Below, piece by piece: positions 23,288 to 37,686 of a stretch of DNA of 64,000 bases. The position numbers and the translations under genes are program-made. The notes under the pieces were generated by a model. That model was not told where the DNA came from. It made no database searches and saw only the letters and a list, made by a program, of their open reading frames with translations. Source of the stretch: Cheilinus undulatus (lineage: Eukaryota > Chordata > Actinopteri > Labriformes > Labridae); the NCBI RefSeq assembly GCF_018320785.1, contig NC_054877.1:10745030-10809029 (forward strand). The letters run 5' to 3'. The stretch's first letter is position 1. Each line of letters starts with the position of its first letter.

Positions 23288-24951
23288 ATGGAGTCATTAT
23301 TGTTGCAAAACTCAGAAGCACATTTTGAGAGTATGACTTTCTGATTGTAGGCTCCAAATTTTGTTTTCAAACTCTCCATTAAAACCTGCTTTTGTGCTTA
23401 AACCTGCCTCCTTGTGCTTAGATTTTTCTCTCTGCCTGTGCTAAAATCTTGTGTTGGTTGCTCATATTTCCCGTGATTGCGCTTAAACCATTCTCATCTC
23501 ATTAAAAGTTGCTTCTGCTCACTTGTGAAACTGCTACTGATTTTTTTGTGCTCATTTACAAAACTTTCTCTTCGAACACTTTTAATGCATGAACCAAGCT
23601 AACCAGCTACCTGAATACTCGTAGCTATAAAACATTTCAATCATTGCCAAAAAGGTGTTCAAAACAAAAATGCGAAAGGAGCACGACCGTGTGTGCATTT
23701 CTTTACAAGGATAAAGGAACTACGTATCCCACAGTCCATTGCCATTCATTTTATATGTTGCTAAGGGTAGCTTTTCAAGCTTTTAAACTATCAATGTAAA
23801 TTTTTCTACATTTTATTGTAGTGTTTACTCTTTGAATAATATTGTAATATATCATATGAAGAGTATTTATTGCTTCATACAACAGTGACATGAGTGGTCG
23901 TCGTCAACAGACGCCGGTATTTTTTGCGAGCGCAGAACCACACTGTTGAGCTATATAGGGCTCAACAGTGCCTGCCTACTTTTTCTGCAGCGCTGATTCT
24001 GGGAAGGAAAATTCGCCATTCAAAACCTCCCCAGACATTTCATAAACTCCTTATTACAACACTTTTAAAGCATGAACAAAGCTAACCTGTTACCTCATTA
24101 CTTACGACTATAAATACATTTGATTTGGCACAAAACGGCATCTGAAAATAGAGGAAAAGGCAAAGTCAGAAGACTGTGTACATATTTCTTTGTCTTCTAC
24201 AGGAGCAAATATATATCATCGTTTCACTGAGGTAGCTCGTGTAAGTCTACCTTGGATATTTCTGACGATATGGCTAATAATCAAATCTATGGAGAAAAAT
24301 AATTGGGAATTTTACTTCAGTAACCACGCTGTTGAGCTCTATTTCTGCTCTTGGATTTTTTGATAAACCAGCCAATAGGAAGCAGATATAGACTGACCAA
24401 TCATGTTTGCTTCTCTCATTGTTGCAGTGCCGTTCTCCAGGAGATGTTGAGTTTTATCTTCCTGAGAGAGTCCCTACATTCCATCACATACACAACAAAC
24501 TCTGTCAACTTCAAATCCCTATTAGTTCATCAAAAATTCTAAGAGCAGAAATATGTTTCGTGCCCACAAAGAAAGTTTTGAAAGCGCAGAGAAAGTTTCG
24601 TACGTGGGAGAAAAGGTTTCATATGCAGAGATAAAGTTTTATATGCCAGACACAGAATTTGGTGCGTGGGGAAAAAACAGTTTCATATGCTAGCCCAGAG
24701 AAAAATCAGAGAGTGGCCTGTTTCATATGAAGGCAGCAACAACCTTCATAAGATTAGACTAGCACATAGATCGGAGCAAGTGACTAAAGACTTGTGAGCA
24801 AGCAGACATATAGAGCACAGAGAAAATCTGTGCAGTTTGGATCACAAAGGCAAGCATTAATGGAAGATTTGAAGAAAAATCAGAGCCCAAAATCAGTAAT
24901 TATGCTGACCAAAAACGTGCTTTTGAGTTTTGCAACAATGATGACTCCATA
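23288..24951. mobile_element. About 1.66-kb element with 42-bp inverted ends
   Basis: GTATGGAGTCAT at 23288 and its inverse at 24951 open inverted repeats of about 42 bp, continuing as TATTGTTGCAAAACTCA with few changes. Inside, a block at about 23575-23720 is repeated at about 24060-24200 (ACACTTTTAA, GCATGAAC, AAGCTAACC). No transposase or target duplication was found. It lies in the putative 3' UTR. Part of the inside (24228-24290) recurs at 11620-11680. Confidence 0.55.
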
Positions 24952-26449
24952 CTTGGGTGAATGAACGAGCCCGTAGGAAACCTGTGCACTTGGTTGACCT
25001 CTTCACCAATCCATAGCGCAGAGATTTAAACACATGGAGCAGACTCGCCTTTGTGAGCAGGCAGCAAAAAGCAATCAATTCATGTTTTTTTGTTCTTTCT
25101 CGCTTCCTCTCTCGGTCTGTGTGCAACCTGTTTCAGACAGCATCTGTTGAGCAGCCTTACATGTTGGGCTTTTAAGCCCTATAAAAAACACAACAACAAC
25201 CTGCTCGCACAAAAACCCCCTCACCAGGCAAAGGCAACCAACACACACAAAAAGGCAAAAGAAACAATCTAACACATTGAGCAATAATCCTGATCATACT
25301 GCGATGATATAATGTCTAAAATATTTTAAAAATCAGAGAAGGGAAAAAGGGAGGGGGTGGTTATGTAATATTTAACCATCAGCTGTCCGTAGCCTCAAGT
25401 GTTGGAAAGCGAGGCGGATGCCACATGGTGTAAACATGTCCCCAAAAATACATCCCTCAATCCATCCTCCATTTACCCCCCCTCGGTCTGGCATTAATAT
25501 AACCATCTGGTCAAACTGACGCTTGGGATCTAGCCCCAAAAATCCAGACTACACCCCAGAGATTGAGTCAGGAGGAGGGGGAGTAGTTGGACAAAAAAAA
25601 CCAAACCACATTTGGAGTTCACACAGGACCACATGTGCCTCCATGTTGTGTACCAAAGCAATGCTTGAAATCACAAACCAATAAATGTGAGGTTGCCAAA
25701 ATGTTTGATACTTTTGCCCCACCACGCTCTAGAATATTCATTATACAGAACTAAAGTTTTAACAAATGTCAGATCTTCAGCTGTAATTTAAACCAAAAGC
25801 TCCTGAATACTGTCTAAACTACACAAATCTGTTCACCTATCACATTTGTGCAACTCTGACAATTTGCCTGTAATAGAGTGCTGCAGGGATGATAAGTCTT
25901 AGTAAATTAGCATCACGCAGGCTCCATTGACGAAAAGCCTATGGGCCTTCTTCCACTGGTCTTTGGGTTATTAATGTCCTAAACTCTGTGGTGAGAAAAA
26001 TGTACACATTTTTCATCAAGATAATCCTCCTAAGTTAAGTTTACTTTCATAATTTGTGAATGACGTTACATAACTCCCAGCCAATCAACATATAAGCCTT
26101 GGTGCGACTGACACAGTGAGCGTATGGAATCACTTCCTGTTTCTCGTGCTCATAGATATAGAGCCAAATTATCTATTTTTCTTCATTTTTTTTGTTCGAC
26201 TATTTTACTTATGTCACATTAAGTATATTTTTTACATCCTAATAAATGCATATTGCTTCCAAATATCTGTTTTCAGTCTCAAAAACTATTAATAGTTGGT
26301 TTCAGCACTGAAAATACAATATCTCTTGACCCCTAGAGGAGACATCACACTGTAAGAGCTGCATTTATAGGCGAGTTGTACCAATGAATGTCTCTCATGT
26401 GTACACAGATGGTGATACAAATTTTTCAAAAGATAAAATGGTCAGCAAA

Positions 26450-26530
26450 TACACCTGGGTGGCTATAAATACAGCTGGGGGACCCGCCCAAGTCTGTTCT
26501 AAGAGTGGGAAACACTGGTTTACATGATGG
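26450..26530 (-). mobile_element. hAT-type terminal fragment
   Basis: The minus strand begins CAGTGTTTCCCACTCTTAGA and runs into a GGCGGGTCCCCC block, as at hAT-derived ends. The partner end was not identified. Confidence 0.35.
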
Positions 26531-29500
26531 GCGTGATAATGTTTGATGTCCTGAACAAACTCTGAGGTACTAGGTAGCCACTTGTTAAGAACCGCTTTCA
26601 GTAGTAAGTGACGTGAAAAGCCTCAAAATTCAAAAGTGTGGCCTATTCAGATGTTTTATGTCCTAGAAAAACATGAAAAACTTGTAAAGCTTGTGTTTAC
26701 CACAGGTCTTATTTCCAACATTTAAAACTGTGTCCTAACAGCATGCAAGCATCAGGTATTGCATCTCATCGGACAGCACTGCGCACTCGCGGTCCACTTC
26801 CTTTCGAAACAGTACGACATCTAGCATTTTTATTTTGAATGTTGAGAAATGGATGATTGGTATTTGTATTGATTAGTCTATGATGGCCACAAGCCAAACA
26901 GTTTTACCTCTGTGTTAAAATTAACCTGACAAGCCAGATAGACTGTCATGTACCTATGACAACAGATATATTTCCCAACCACATGGGCAACCCCCATACA
27001 AAGTGTTTGGGAAGGGCTGAATCTTTGTAAACAGTTCTCTGAGAGTGACTGCACGATTGTTCTGTCAGTCGCATTTGATGTGTGCCAATCAGAGTGACTT
27101 ATTACATCGTAGGCCTGCATAAAGACTCCATAACATGAGCTAAAGAGGCAGCCACTATCGCTCCCTATCAGTAGAGCCAGTTGGTGAATCAAGCCCGAGT
27201 CCTGACAAAGGCAGCAGTTCAAGACATTGAAACTTAACCCTTGAAAAGGCAAGCCGAATTAGTTTTCCTTCCCCATTATCATAGGTCCTTCCCCTTCTTG
27301 ACTTTGATTGGCCAGTGAGGGAGAAGTGATATCGACAAATAGGGCAAGGGCATTTTTTCCTGCTGGACTATATTGGCTTTTTATTGAAAATGAGCACTGC
27401 CAGCTCTCAAAATGATAGTTATTAGCACAGCCCCTAATGCACAATTATCTCCATTCCTTTTCAGACAAGGTAACAAGCTCTATTTGGTCAAAAAAGAGGG
27501 AAAAAAATTCAGGAAAAATAATCTGTTCAGACATTCCTGGTACCTTGTCATCTCCCTCTTTCCTTGTTCCTCGGCCACATCAACACAAGTGACAGAAAGG
27601 GAAATAGGAACAGGGTGATGGACCAAAAAAGTGTGTAGCGTGGAAAGATGTAACCAGGGTGATTGGCCAAAACAAGGTGTGCCATGTCGAGCTGCATCAC
27701 CCGTGGGCTGTCAAGATACTATAATAACAATTAATGTAATCAAGCTGATTTTATCACTGATGCTCGCCCACGTTGTTTGCAGTTATGACACACTGTAATC
27801 AAAAACTTGTTCAAAAATCCCATAAACTTCTAGGCAATGGAACCAGAAGTGCTATAATGCAAATTCATTTCCAGTGTTTGGAATTTTTGACTGCAGCACT
27901 CTATTTTATGTAACTAAAAACCAGAAAATTACCACATTTTGGATGTGTAGGAGTTCTTTTTGTGGGTATGGTATCCAAACAGGTGTTAATATCATTTGAC
28001 TTTTACTATAATTGTATCAAAGGTCAAATGCTGGTATGGTGACAACCCCATTAAAAATTAAAAACTCGCTTGACCAAGCAGACTTCTGGGCAATCTACAG
28101 TAAACACACAAAGCCGCACACATTTTTTCTGAATACAGTCATGCTCACAAGGACATTTCTTGTCCCTGGTTATCGTCTCACACTCACAAACACACACAAC
28201 CTTATCCCAGACCTTATGTGGGGGGAAAAAAAATCAGCCTTGAGGGACAAAAGTGCTCATATGGATGCCAACACGGCGCTACTATGGCCCTATGAAAAAA
28301 CCTCAGCCCTCCTGAACACTCAGCAAGTAGCAGCACAAACAATCCACCTACGAGAAAACTGACCTACTCAGAAATACAATGAGCCCCCAAATTTCCCCTG
28401 AAATGTTAACTGGTAACAGAAAAAAAAGCAAAACACCAAAAAATCGGCAGCCCCGTTCACCAAAAAACAAGCCCTCAACCTCCAGCTATGTTAAAGTAAA
28501 GCAACATTTGTACGGTAACAGTTCACGCTTTCAGTGTGAGGTTGGTTCATTTGGGGTAAGCCAAGGAAAGAAACATTCATCCAATGTATGACGTGGAACA
28601 ATACTCTTTCTGCAAAATACTTGATAAAATGACCAATCCCGTTCTGAGAGCGGAAAAAATACACAGGAGAGGATCCAGAGTCACAGTTTTCAACTTTTCT
28701 ATGTTCCTTCCCGAGTTCAAGATCTTTCTGGGCAGAGTTCCATCGTTCTGGGATGATAATGTTTAACTGAAATATTTCTTTATTTAATATTCCAAGGACT
28801 CAAGCCAAGTCTGTATCAAAGAAAGGGAACCTCCTCCACATCTGTTCCAACGCAGGGTCAGAGCCACAGATTTGACGGAGGGGGGTTGGAGTTTGGCTTG
28901 AAATGTCCGAGACCAAGTTCATGTGGATCGATCCAAGCGGAGAGCCTCTGGTGTCGATCGTCTTAGGACCGTCCGTTATCCGCTAAAATAAAAGGTTTGT
29001 GTCTGATAGGAACATGGGGCTTTTGTTTGTTCAAATACACATTTTTATTGGGATTTTTACTGGGGTTCAGTGTAGTCTCCTGGAAGAGAAGAGAAGAGAA
29101 AGCAACAATTAGACAAAGCATACAGTAATGGATGTCCCAAAGCATACGTTATGAACCTTCTGTTCGTGCCAATTTGGTGTGGATTTTTGCTTTTATTTTA
29201 ATAAAGAAATTTCATCTAGTAGTGATAAAACTGCCACTACAGCTGTTACTTATTCCTCTTTATTGGCCTCCGTTGTTTACAGGTTTGCAGAACAACTAAA
29301 CCACACCTTTAGCTACCACCGCTTTGTCAACAAATGGCAGTAACTGGTCTGGTAATTTTCTCTTTCAGCTTGAAGCTCTGCAAGATCTGATGACAGACAT
29401 GGAATCTGGCAAATCCATTGGCTTTTCAAGGTTGATAAATAGTGTTTTCAGACTACATATCTCATCCTGCTTTAACATAAGAGTCAAACACATCACTTAA

Positions 29501-30210
29501 TGTGAACATTCTCAGTCAAAATAGTAAAATGTTGTTTTATCAGTTACCAGCTTCATTACACACCTTGCAGCAGCAATTTCAGACACAACCAACAGCAACT
29601 AATAACAGCTAAAGCAACACTAGCAGAAATAGCAGACTACTCATGGTATGCTTGGCTGTTTTCGCTCATTACAAGACATCTGCATCAATTTTAGTCTTCC
29701 CACAACCAGATAAAAACTGCTCACAAAGGCTTTTAAATAGATAGTCAGTCACAGGGGTGTGAAATATTGTTTAAATTAGTGTCACACTAAAAATACTTAA
29801 AAGAGAAGCACCAGTTGGTCTAGCTGTTAGTTTGCACACAATCCACACTGTCCTGGTTTCCTACTTTGTCCACTGTCCTTTCCAAATAAAGGCATAAAGA
29901 CCACAGGTGAATCTAAAAATAGAGGAATGTAATGTATTAAATAATAAACTGCAAAAAAAGAATACTTCTTCTAAAAGTTTTGCCAATATTGCTTCAATAA
30001 ATATCCTATCTTGCATTTCATGAACAATCAAAATGTATATACTGGAAAGGTTGACAACATTTAAAATACCTTGTTACTTCTAAATACCATGTGCTTTAAA
30101 TAGTATAGTATCTGTTACTTTTACAGTTAGCAGTACAACAAATGCAGAAGTTATAAAAGAAAAACAGATATGCTGCTGTATTTTCAACCCAAAGCTATCA
30201 TGATTGTAGC

Positions 30211-30238
30211 CAGAGAGACAGAGAGAGAGAGAGAGAGT
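30211..30238. repeat. GA microsatellite
   Basis: A run of GA dinucleotides with one interruption, in the 3' UTR intron of the ZNRF-like gene. Confidence 0.85.
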
Positions 30239-32131
30239 GCAGCAGGGGGCGATCAGAGAGCGTGAGTGCTGGTAGTGACAAAGTGGTGATACAGAGAAAT
30301 AAGACATTAATTTCTGTTTTTTTTTTACAGCAGTTAAACTCTAAAGAACTTTGAAATTCGCTAACACCTCTGCAGAAACATGAAGGAAGTTTCAGGATTA
30401 TGTTTGACTGACTGATGCTGAAGCCGCGCATTTCTCTGCCTGCTCTGTCTCAGCTCTACTGGCAACTGTATTACCTACTAGTAAGCAAATATGCTTTGCT
30501 AGTCACTCTAAGGGCTTATAGAGATGCATGTGTGATCTTAAGTGTCTGTTGCAGACAGATCCAGAGCAGAGGTGAGAGGTAGCATGTCACCTGGTCCCTA
30601 AAAGTCTCTTTGCATCCTCACCTGCAGATCTTTGAATTTCATTTTTGATAATATGCAAAATGCTGGTATTTCCAAATTCATTTTGACCGAAATTGATACT
30701 AATGATATAAATGAAATTCAGACTTAAAACTGCAGTCCTTAAAGCGAACAGTAAAGTTTAAAGGATTTGGATGAACAAAGAAAAGACTTTAGCGGACGTA
30801 GGTCTTTTGATCCTATGTAAAACTCCACATTATTATTTTGATCATTATTATTATTTTATTTGCATATTCAGCTGATATTTACAGCCAGTACAGACTGATA
30901 TTTACAGCTGATGTATCAGTTGTAAACAGGCAGAATTTTCATCCACAAATATCTGACAAACAACTTTTTAAGCTTTTTCTGCTAATACCATGTCGATAAA
31001 TCTTTGCAACCATTGGCCACAATAATTACTTGATTTTTGAGCTAAGGGGAATTAATACCACTTTTTGCAGGGCAAACAGTCAAAAATGAAATGCATGTGA
31101 AATTTCTCAGTACCTCAGACCAGGGCTGATTATTTATTGTACTGTCTATGAAATGTCTCATAAAATCAGGCAATTATTTTTTTGGCCATAAATGCCCAAA
31201 TTTGATGATTTCCTATGCACTAAATACCTCTATTCTATCAATATGCCGTATAGTATGCATTCATAAATACTACAATTTAATAACCTATAATAATTTAAAA
31301 CATAATATAAAAAGATTTGTCATAATAAATAGCCTTTTTTATAATTTAATCAAATATTGACACATTTTTTAATTATGGAGAATAATTATGCAACAATTTG
31401 TGGTGGATGATGATTAAAATTGTGTTAGCTTGGCTTAAAAACAAGGCTTTAATAAGGACATGTCTTAGTCAATGTGCCTGCTAAAACTGAAGAACTCTCA
31501 CTGGTAAAAATCTGGCTTTTTATGGCCTTAAATTTCAAATGTGCATTATAGGTGCATATTCAAGAGTTTTTAAGGATCTGTAGGAACCCTGTCTGTCATT
31601 GTGACAACACTGGTCATAGCAACCCTGCACTGGTTTACTGTAAACTTTACCTAGAAATGTTGAATTTCTGTTTTAAATGCATTTCAGTATAGATTTGTCT
31701 ACATCAGATGTACAGTAAATTAAACTGGCTTTAGGGTCTTAATGATAAGAAAATAAACTAGGGGTTTTAAAATACTAAAACTAGCTCCTGCTTTGTATTT
31801 TTAAAAACATGCAATTATTGCATCAAGATATTGTTAAACAAGATTGTTATATTTGTTGTAAAGATGAATGACAAGCTTTTATGAGCTTAAGTTAGATGAT
31901 GACTGTGCATATGTTTTACTCTGCAGCTCTGTCCTCAAACATGAATTCTCCCCATCATAAGAGCCCTTGTGACTTGGTTAAGTCTTCTTTTTGGTGTATT
32001 ATTAGCCATGATCCACACACGTCAATTATTATGTCAGAGACCATAAACACAGCTTATGCACTGCTGTAATAGTAACATTGCTGTGCCTAATCTTAAGGCT
32101 GCTTGAGTATTTCTGTGGTGTACGTCCTCAC

Positions 32132-32233
32132 CTGAGTCGTGTTGGTCACTGTGCAGAATACATGTGACCTGCGAGTCAATCAAAGGGATGCTCGGGGCAG
32201 CAGGGCTTCACCTTGGACCAGGAATCAATGCAG
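32132..32233 (-). other. Stop-codon exon with a spliced 3' UTR
   Basis: The exon carries the last 18 codons and the stop (32176-32178). It continues 44 nt to a GTGAGG donor (AC on plus at 32130-32131). A stop less than about 50 nt before the last junction is normally tolerated by nonsense-mediated decay. Confidence 0.65.
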
Positions 32234-35200
32234 CTACAGGGGGGAAGATCAGAGATAGGAAGGGTGAGGACACAAAGACTTTGGTTTTGATTCACTCATG
32301 TTAGTGGAAGAACCTTTACTGTGTGTTATATCAGCATGCTATCTGCTTAAAGTCTTGATTCACTTACTGCCTGGAGGAAATCAAAGCAAACGTTATCAGT
32401 GTGAAGGGCTTTGTGGCTCCTTGAATCCAACATGAACAAAGATAAGCCACAAGATGTGTTTTTGTTTGCCTGAATCACTTACAAAGAGCAAAAACATCTG
32501 TGTGTAAATAAACAGAGTGATAAAAATAATCTGCAAACACCCCATATCATGACATTTTCAGAGATTAAATACCAAATTGTATAAGCAAGTGCTTGTTTCC
32601 ACTCTTGTGGCATAGTTTGGGGAGTCCCTTTGGCTTTTAGAGCCATTTTCCAAACAAAAGAATGAATTTAAAGTAAGTAAACTTCATTTTTTCAGCACAC
32701 TGAATCAACTATCTTGCCTCTGAACCTCTTCCCAGATGCATACAAAGTCTGGGCAGTAGCAGTAACTAGTAGCAGGTTGAATGGAAGCTTCAACTGCAAC
32801 AACACAGTAGATCTAAATTCAGACATTTAGCCTTTTCCACGAAGCGCTGCAAACTCTGCAACACTGATTGATTCACTGATTGATTGCTTGTATTTTATTT
32901 GCGAGTCATGCACACAAAGAGCCCGACTCTCATAGGTTAACAGACACCAGAGGTTATAATGCAGTCTGCCTTTCCTCCCAGAATTTGCTCATCAAATCTG
33001 ATACAGAAAAAGCACAACTCTAGTTTTTCATATTCAACCAGAAGAAATTAGCACAGACAGAGGACATTTTACTCAATTAAATAACATAAACACTCGTTAT
33101 AAAACCTTTTATGATCAAAGTAAAGTGCTGGCTAAAATGAAACTGTACTCATTTTAAGATTACTGTATCTTATCTTTTACTTTATTTTACTTTAAATAAT
33201 TTTTCTATTGGTATATTGTGTTATATTGTGTTTTGTGGTAACTTCATATGTGCAGCTTTCTATACAAGTTGTAAATAACCGAAAACTGTGTATTTTTAAA
33301 CTGTAGACTCAGAGACAAATTAGGGGTCAGGGTTGTAAAAGAGCAAAAGCTATTAACTCTCAGTGCAGCACATCAGTTTTAGTTTCACGCTCTGTATTCA
33401 CAGCTTTCAGTCACATGACTGCTACAGAGGCTGGAGGGCAAAAGGAGTTTAGGACAGTGGCAGCCACCACTGAAAACTCTTTGGAGCTGCAGCAAAGGCT
33501 TTAAATGTCCAGTCTCTTTAAAACAACACAATTATATCACATAAAAAATACAGAAAATCTAAGATATTATTTTTACTGTTACTTTCAACACTTGTGATCA
33601 TTCTAAAGCTGTGGTTTTCAAATGTTTTTTGCCCAAGGCATACCATATCCATGAAAAGCCTCTTCAACTTCTTCAGAACCTGTGACAGTAACTTACGTTA
33701 TTGTATAGTCATGGTAAAAGCATTTGGTTGTACGATTCACTGGCACTCTGAGACTTGCTCCAAGCTACACTATTTGAGAAACAGTGCTCTACAACACCAG
33801 GGACACACTTTTTAATTACTAAACACAGCAAAGTCCCTGCCAGAAATAAACCTTAGGGATGTTTACATTTCTTTTATTTTACCTTCATTTAACCAAGAAA
33901 AAAAAAAACCATTAAGATTAAAAATCTCTTTTTCAAGAGTGTCCTGGCTGAGGCTGGCCACACTCTAGACGGTTTTCAAATCTTAAATGATTTCACAAAC
34001 ATGGGAGACCACTGAAATGAGGACAAATTTGACCAATTTTATAATTCTCTGAGCGCACACATTAGATCATTGGTACTCAACTCGTCGGGCATCAGGGCCC
34101 ACCACTACCCCCTTGTCAGAAATGGCAACCTAAATTTGCCAAAATTTTAAATGTCTTCAATTGATTTATGAAAAATTTTGCAGTTTGGACTGAACGATTT
34201 GGGAAAGTAATCGAATTGCAATTTTTTTAACCCAATATTGCGATTGCGATTTAATGATTATTTCTCAAGTTCCTCATCTCATTCATTTAACAACAAAAAC
34301 AAGCAAAAATTCATTCTATACTATAACCAACACAATATTAGATTAAACTAGGGCAGAACATTTTTTTTAATTATCCAACTGTGATGATTTATTCACTCAT
34401 TTTACACATTTGATATGAACTGTTGTATCAAAGGAAATTGTAATTTTTATATAATTCTCATATTTAATAAGACAAACATACAAAAATGAAGAAAACAGGA
34501 TTTTTACCACACTGGTCTAAAAATATGGCACTAGAATGATGGCATGGTATGTTATGCATGACATCTCTGGTGGAAAAAACAGTTCTAAACTGGTATTTTG
34601 ACACATATTTAAGGTTAAAGAAATATTGCAATTTCTGTGATTTGAAAATTGCAGAAGGCCATACTGCAATTTAATCTAATTTGTGATTAACTGCCCAGCC
34701 CTACCTTAAACAAAACACAACTAAACAAAGAGACAGGACAACTCCCTTTTCCCTACTCCCTTTTCCCTGGACAGCATGCACTTCTAGAAATTTGTGAGGA
34801 ATTAACTTGTTATCTTTGGAAAACCAGCTTTGTTATCCAAAGAAAATTAGAAAAATAAGTGGAAATGTTGGAAAAAAAGGAACTTGTTACCATAGGAAAA
34901 GTAAGTAGAATGAAAAGTATGGATGGATGTCCACTTAGGGAAGAGGTCATCAACAACATTTGTACAGGTCAGGTTTGGATGGATGCTTTGGGGGCTGGGC
35001 TTTTAAATAAACTTAAATTAATTGACATTTTGTTCTGATTAACATATTTTGAATAACCTATTTCAAATGTAGGCCATTTTAACCCTCTAAAAATGATATC
35101 AGTCCTTTTACAGTAGCCAACCACCAGGGGCGGTTGAGATATTATAGCAATTCTCCATCACTGAGTTCGATACTCATATGGTGTGCCCTGATTGGAAAAA

Positions 35201-37649
35201 AACATGCAAGAAAAAGGTCTTGAGATTTGATTCTCGAGCAGGAAAATGCTTGTGTTTGAAAAAAAAAAACATAGTTTTAATAAAGAATGAACTCAAAATA
35301 TGTGCATGTGTATCATGCATATTTGCTAATAATGGGTGACAGGTGGATTTCTGTAAAATGTATGAATGTTTCAAACATTTAACCAGTCCGGATATTTTTA
35401 TCAATATCAAACGTTTTGGTTTTCTTTTGTAAATGTAGGAAATTTTACAAAGAGGCCTTATATGCATCAACCTATTTTTTCCTCTGCATATTTCTGAATT
35501 TGATAATGTTCTGGGGACTGGATGAGAAGATATGGGGGGCCTGATGTGGCCCTCGGACCACCAGTTGATGATCACTGACTTAGAGCTTCCATACATTAAA
35601 GATTTCTTGCTGTTATTTTTTCCCAGGCACTTGTTCATGACCCACCACTTGAGAACCACTGCATTAGATGACCCAGCCAGACTGTGAGTCCACTCAGACC
35701 ACACACCTGCTGACCTTGTGTGATCACGTGACTTCAGAAGATAAAAACAAACATGGATGTCTACTGACACCCTTGGCTTGTCCCTCCACCATAAACTGTC
35801 CTGGCAGCAGCAGAAAACATAAAACAAGAAAAAGAATCAGGATGAAATCCTGGCTGGAAGGAAGATGCAGTTTTGTTCATGTTTGTGTGCCATAATAGTA
35901 CGCCCTTGTGACACCCGGCTGGTGATGCTACCCAGTCTGCTCACTCTCACTGGTTGTTGTGGGCATTACGACTTACTATCATAAATATAAAATGTGTTTG
36001 ATATTTACAATTCGAGGTCTCGGAGGCTATGGCGTGATATGGGGCTGTAAAATAATCAAGTTAACACCACACACTCATAAGTAATCATTTGTGATGAGCC
36101 TTCAGTCTACACACACCCCCATGATCGTTGAGGGAGCTAAATCTGGCCTCAAATTGGGCTTGAAATCCTGTAGTGTGGTCAGCCTAAGACAGGCAGCAGC
36201 ACATGAAAAGTTTCAGATGATAAGTGGCTATATTTACTTGAGAAACCTTCCTGTTAGACTGCCGTTTGATCAAACCATACATAAGTATAAGGGCAACAAG
36301 TGTTTTATCAAAGCAAAGGTCAGTGATAACTGGCTAACTTAAGGCAGTATTTTATTAGAATTAGGAGGAATCTGCTTTGTGTCGTCTTATGTAATTTTAC
36401 GGGACAACGGAGAATCTCCTGGCATTAATCCATTACTTTCTCAACTCTCGGTTTTCCTTTCTAATGGGTTTCTGTGGAAGTAAAACCCAAATTTCCCACA
36501 TTGGTTACATCATAAAACTGAACAACTGTCCATTTAAAGAATTCAGCTGTATGAATCACATGGGTGGCCGATGAGACCGGCAACTTCTCCATGAGAAGCA
36601 GGAGCAGGAAGCCTTTCCTGCCCACTGGAGGGAGGATCCATGACGTAAAAACTATGCCTTCTAAGTTAAATTGCATCATTCAGATCAAATAAGATAAATC
36701 CAGCTCCACACAGCCACTATAGCAATAATCAACTGATCAAAAACCATGGTATGCCGATTAAATCATAGAAATCATCATCTGTTGCAGCCCTTCACTGATA
36801 AAATATTTGTTGTAGAAAGTCAGCGTCCTTGTGTTAAATGTGTGAACACATACTGTTCAGATTATTACCCACTCTGTCATCCTTTGGATTCCAAAACTCC
36901 AGGCTTTTTCCAAATCCCAGTCGCTCTGCTGGGTGGATCAGAATGTCACTTAGACTGCCAAACAGCCACACCTACATACTGTGGTATAACACTATGAACA
37001 AAACAAAACACACTAAAACACTGCGTGCTTTATCTGAGAATGTTTTAGGTTACAGCTTATGTCTCTGCTGGTTTTACATGCTGCATTAAAATCACGTCTG
37101 CTGCTATAATTGACAGAGTTATGTTATCAAAGTGTGGAAAAATGTGTGGAAACAAAACGCGGATTTTCATACCAATAAAACACGACATGTTGGAGACGTC
37201 ATTATGACAAATTAAAATAGCATGCAGATTCTTCACTTCATCACTTTACTGTGATGAGTTACCTAATCTTGGTATATTTCAAGTCTCAGCAGGTCCAGTT
37301 TCACACTGAGCAGACAGTAAAGTAAAGACTTGCTGGAAGTTAGGAAAAACCAAAAGAGCGGTACATCACATGGGATGACAAGTGCATTAACACCTTTCAT
37401 AATTTAAGGATTATCTCTTTTTCATCAAGTTTCACAATACTTAAATAAAATCTTTGCTATCACAGCAGTAGGCCAATTTCTGCATTTAAACTGTAACTCT
37501 GCTTCATGATCTACCCAGATAACTTTATTCTTTTTTTCCTTTTCCCTCATTATTTTAGCTAAAACCTTTTTTCCTTCTGAAATCACTTTAAGGGCTGAGT
37601 GTTTTAAATTTGCATCAGAGTTTCATGGCTTTCAGTCACATGACTTCCT

Positions 37650-37686
<37 letters not shown>

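Larger units (their letters stand above)
22510..29079 (-). other. Probable long 3' UTR exon of the ZNRF-like gene
   Basis: A TTCTCTTCCAG acceptor (AG at plus 29080-29081) begins an exon after the stop-containing exon, whose donor lies at 32130-32131. No coding frame is seen through this block. The most distal candidate poly(A) signal is AATAAA at 22528-22533, giving about 6.5 kb. Earlier AATAAA words (for example near 29040 and 28777) would give much shorter forms. A long UTR is suggested by the absence of any other gene, not proven. Confidence 0.4.

Noticed and set aside
30198-30431. Ser/Leu-rich minus-strand frames
   Set aside because: Produced by the GA microsatellite read in the opposite strand.
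35174-35827. 217-codon minus-strand open frame
   Set aside because: It crosses a hAT-type MITE with target duplications, shows no domain or splice context, and reads as random composition.
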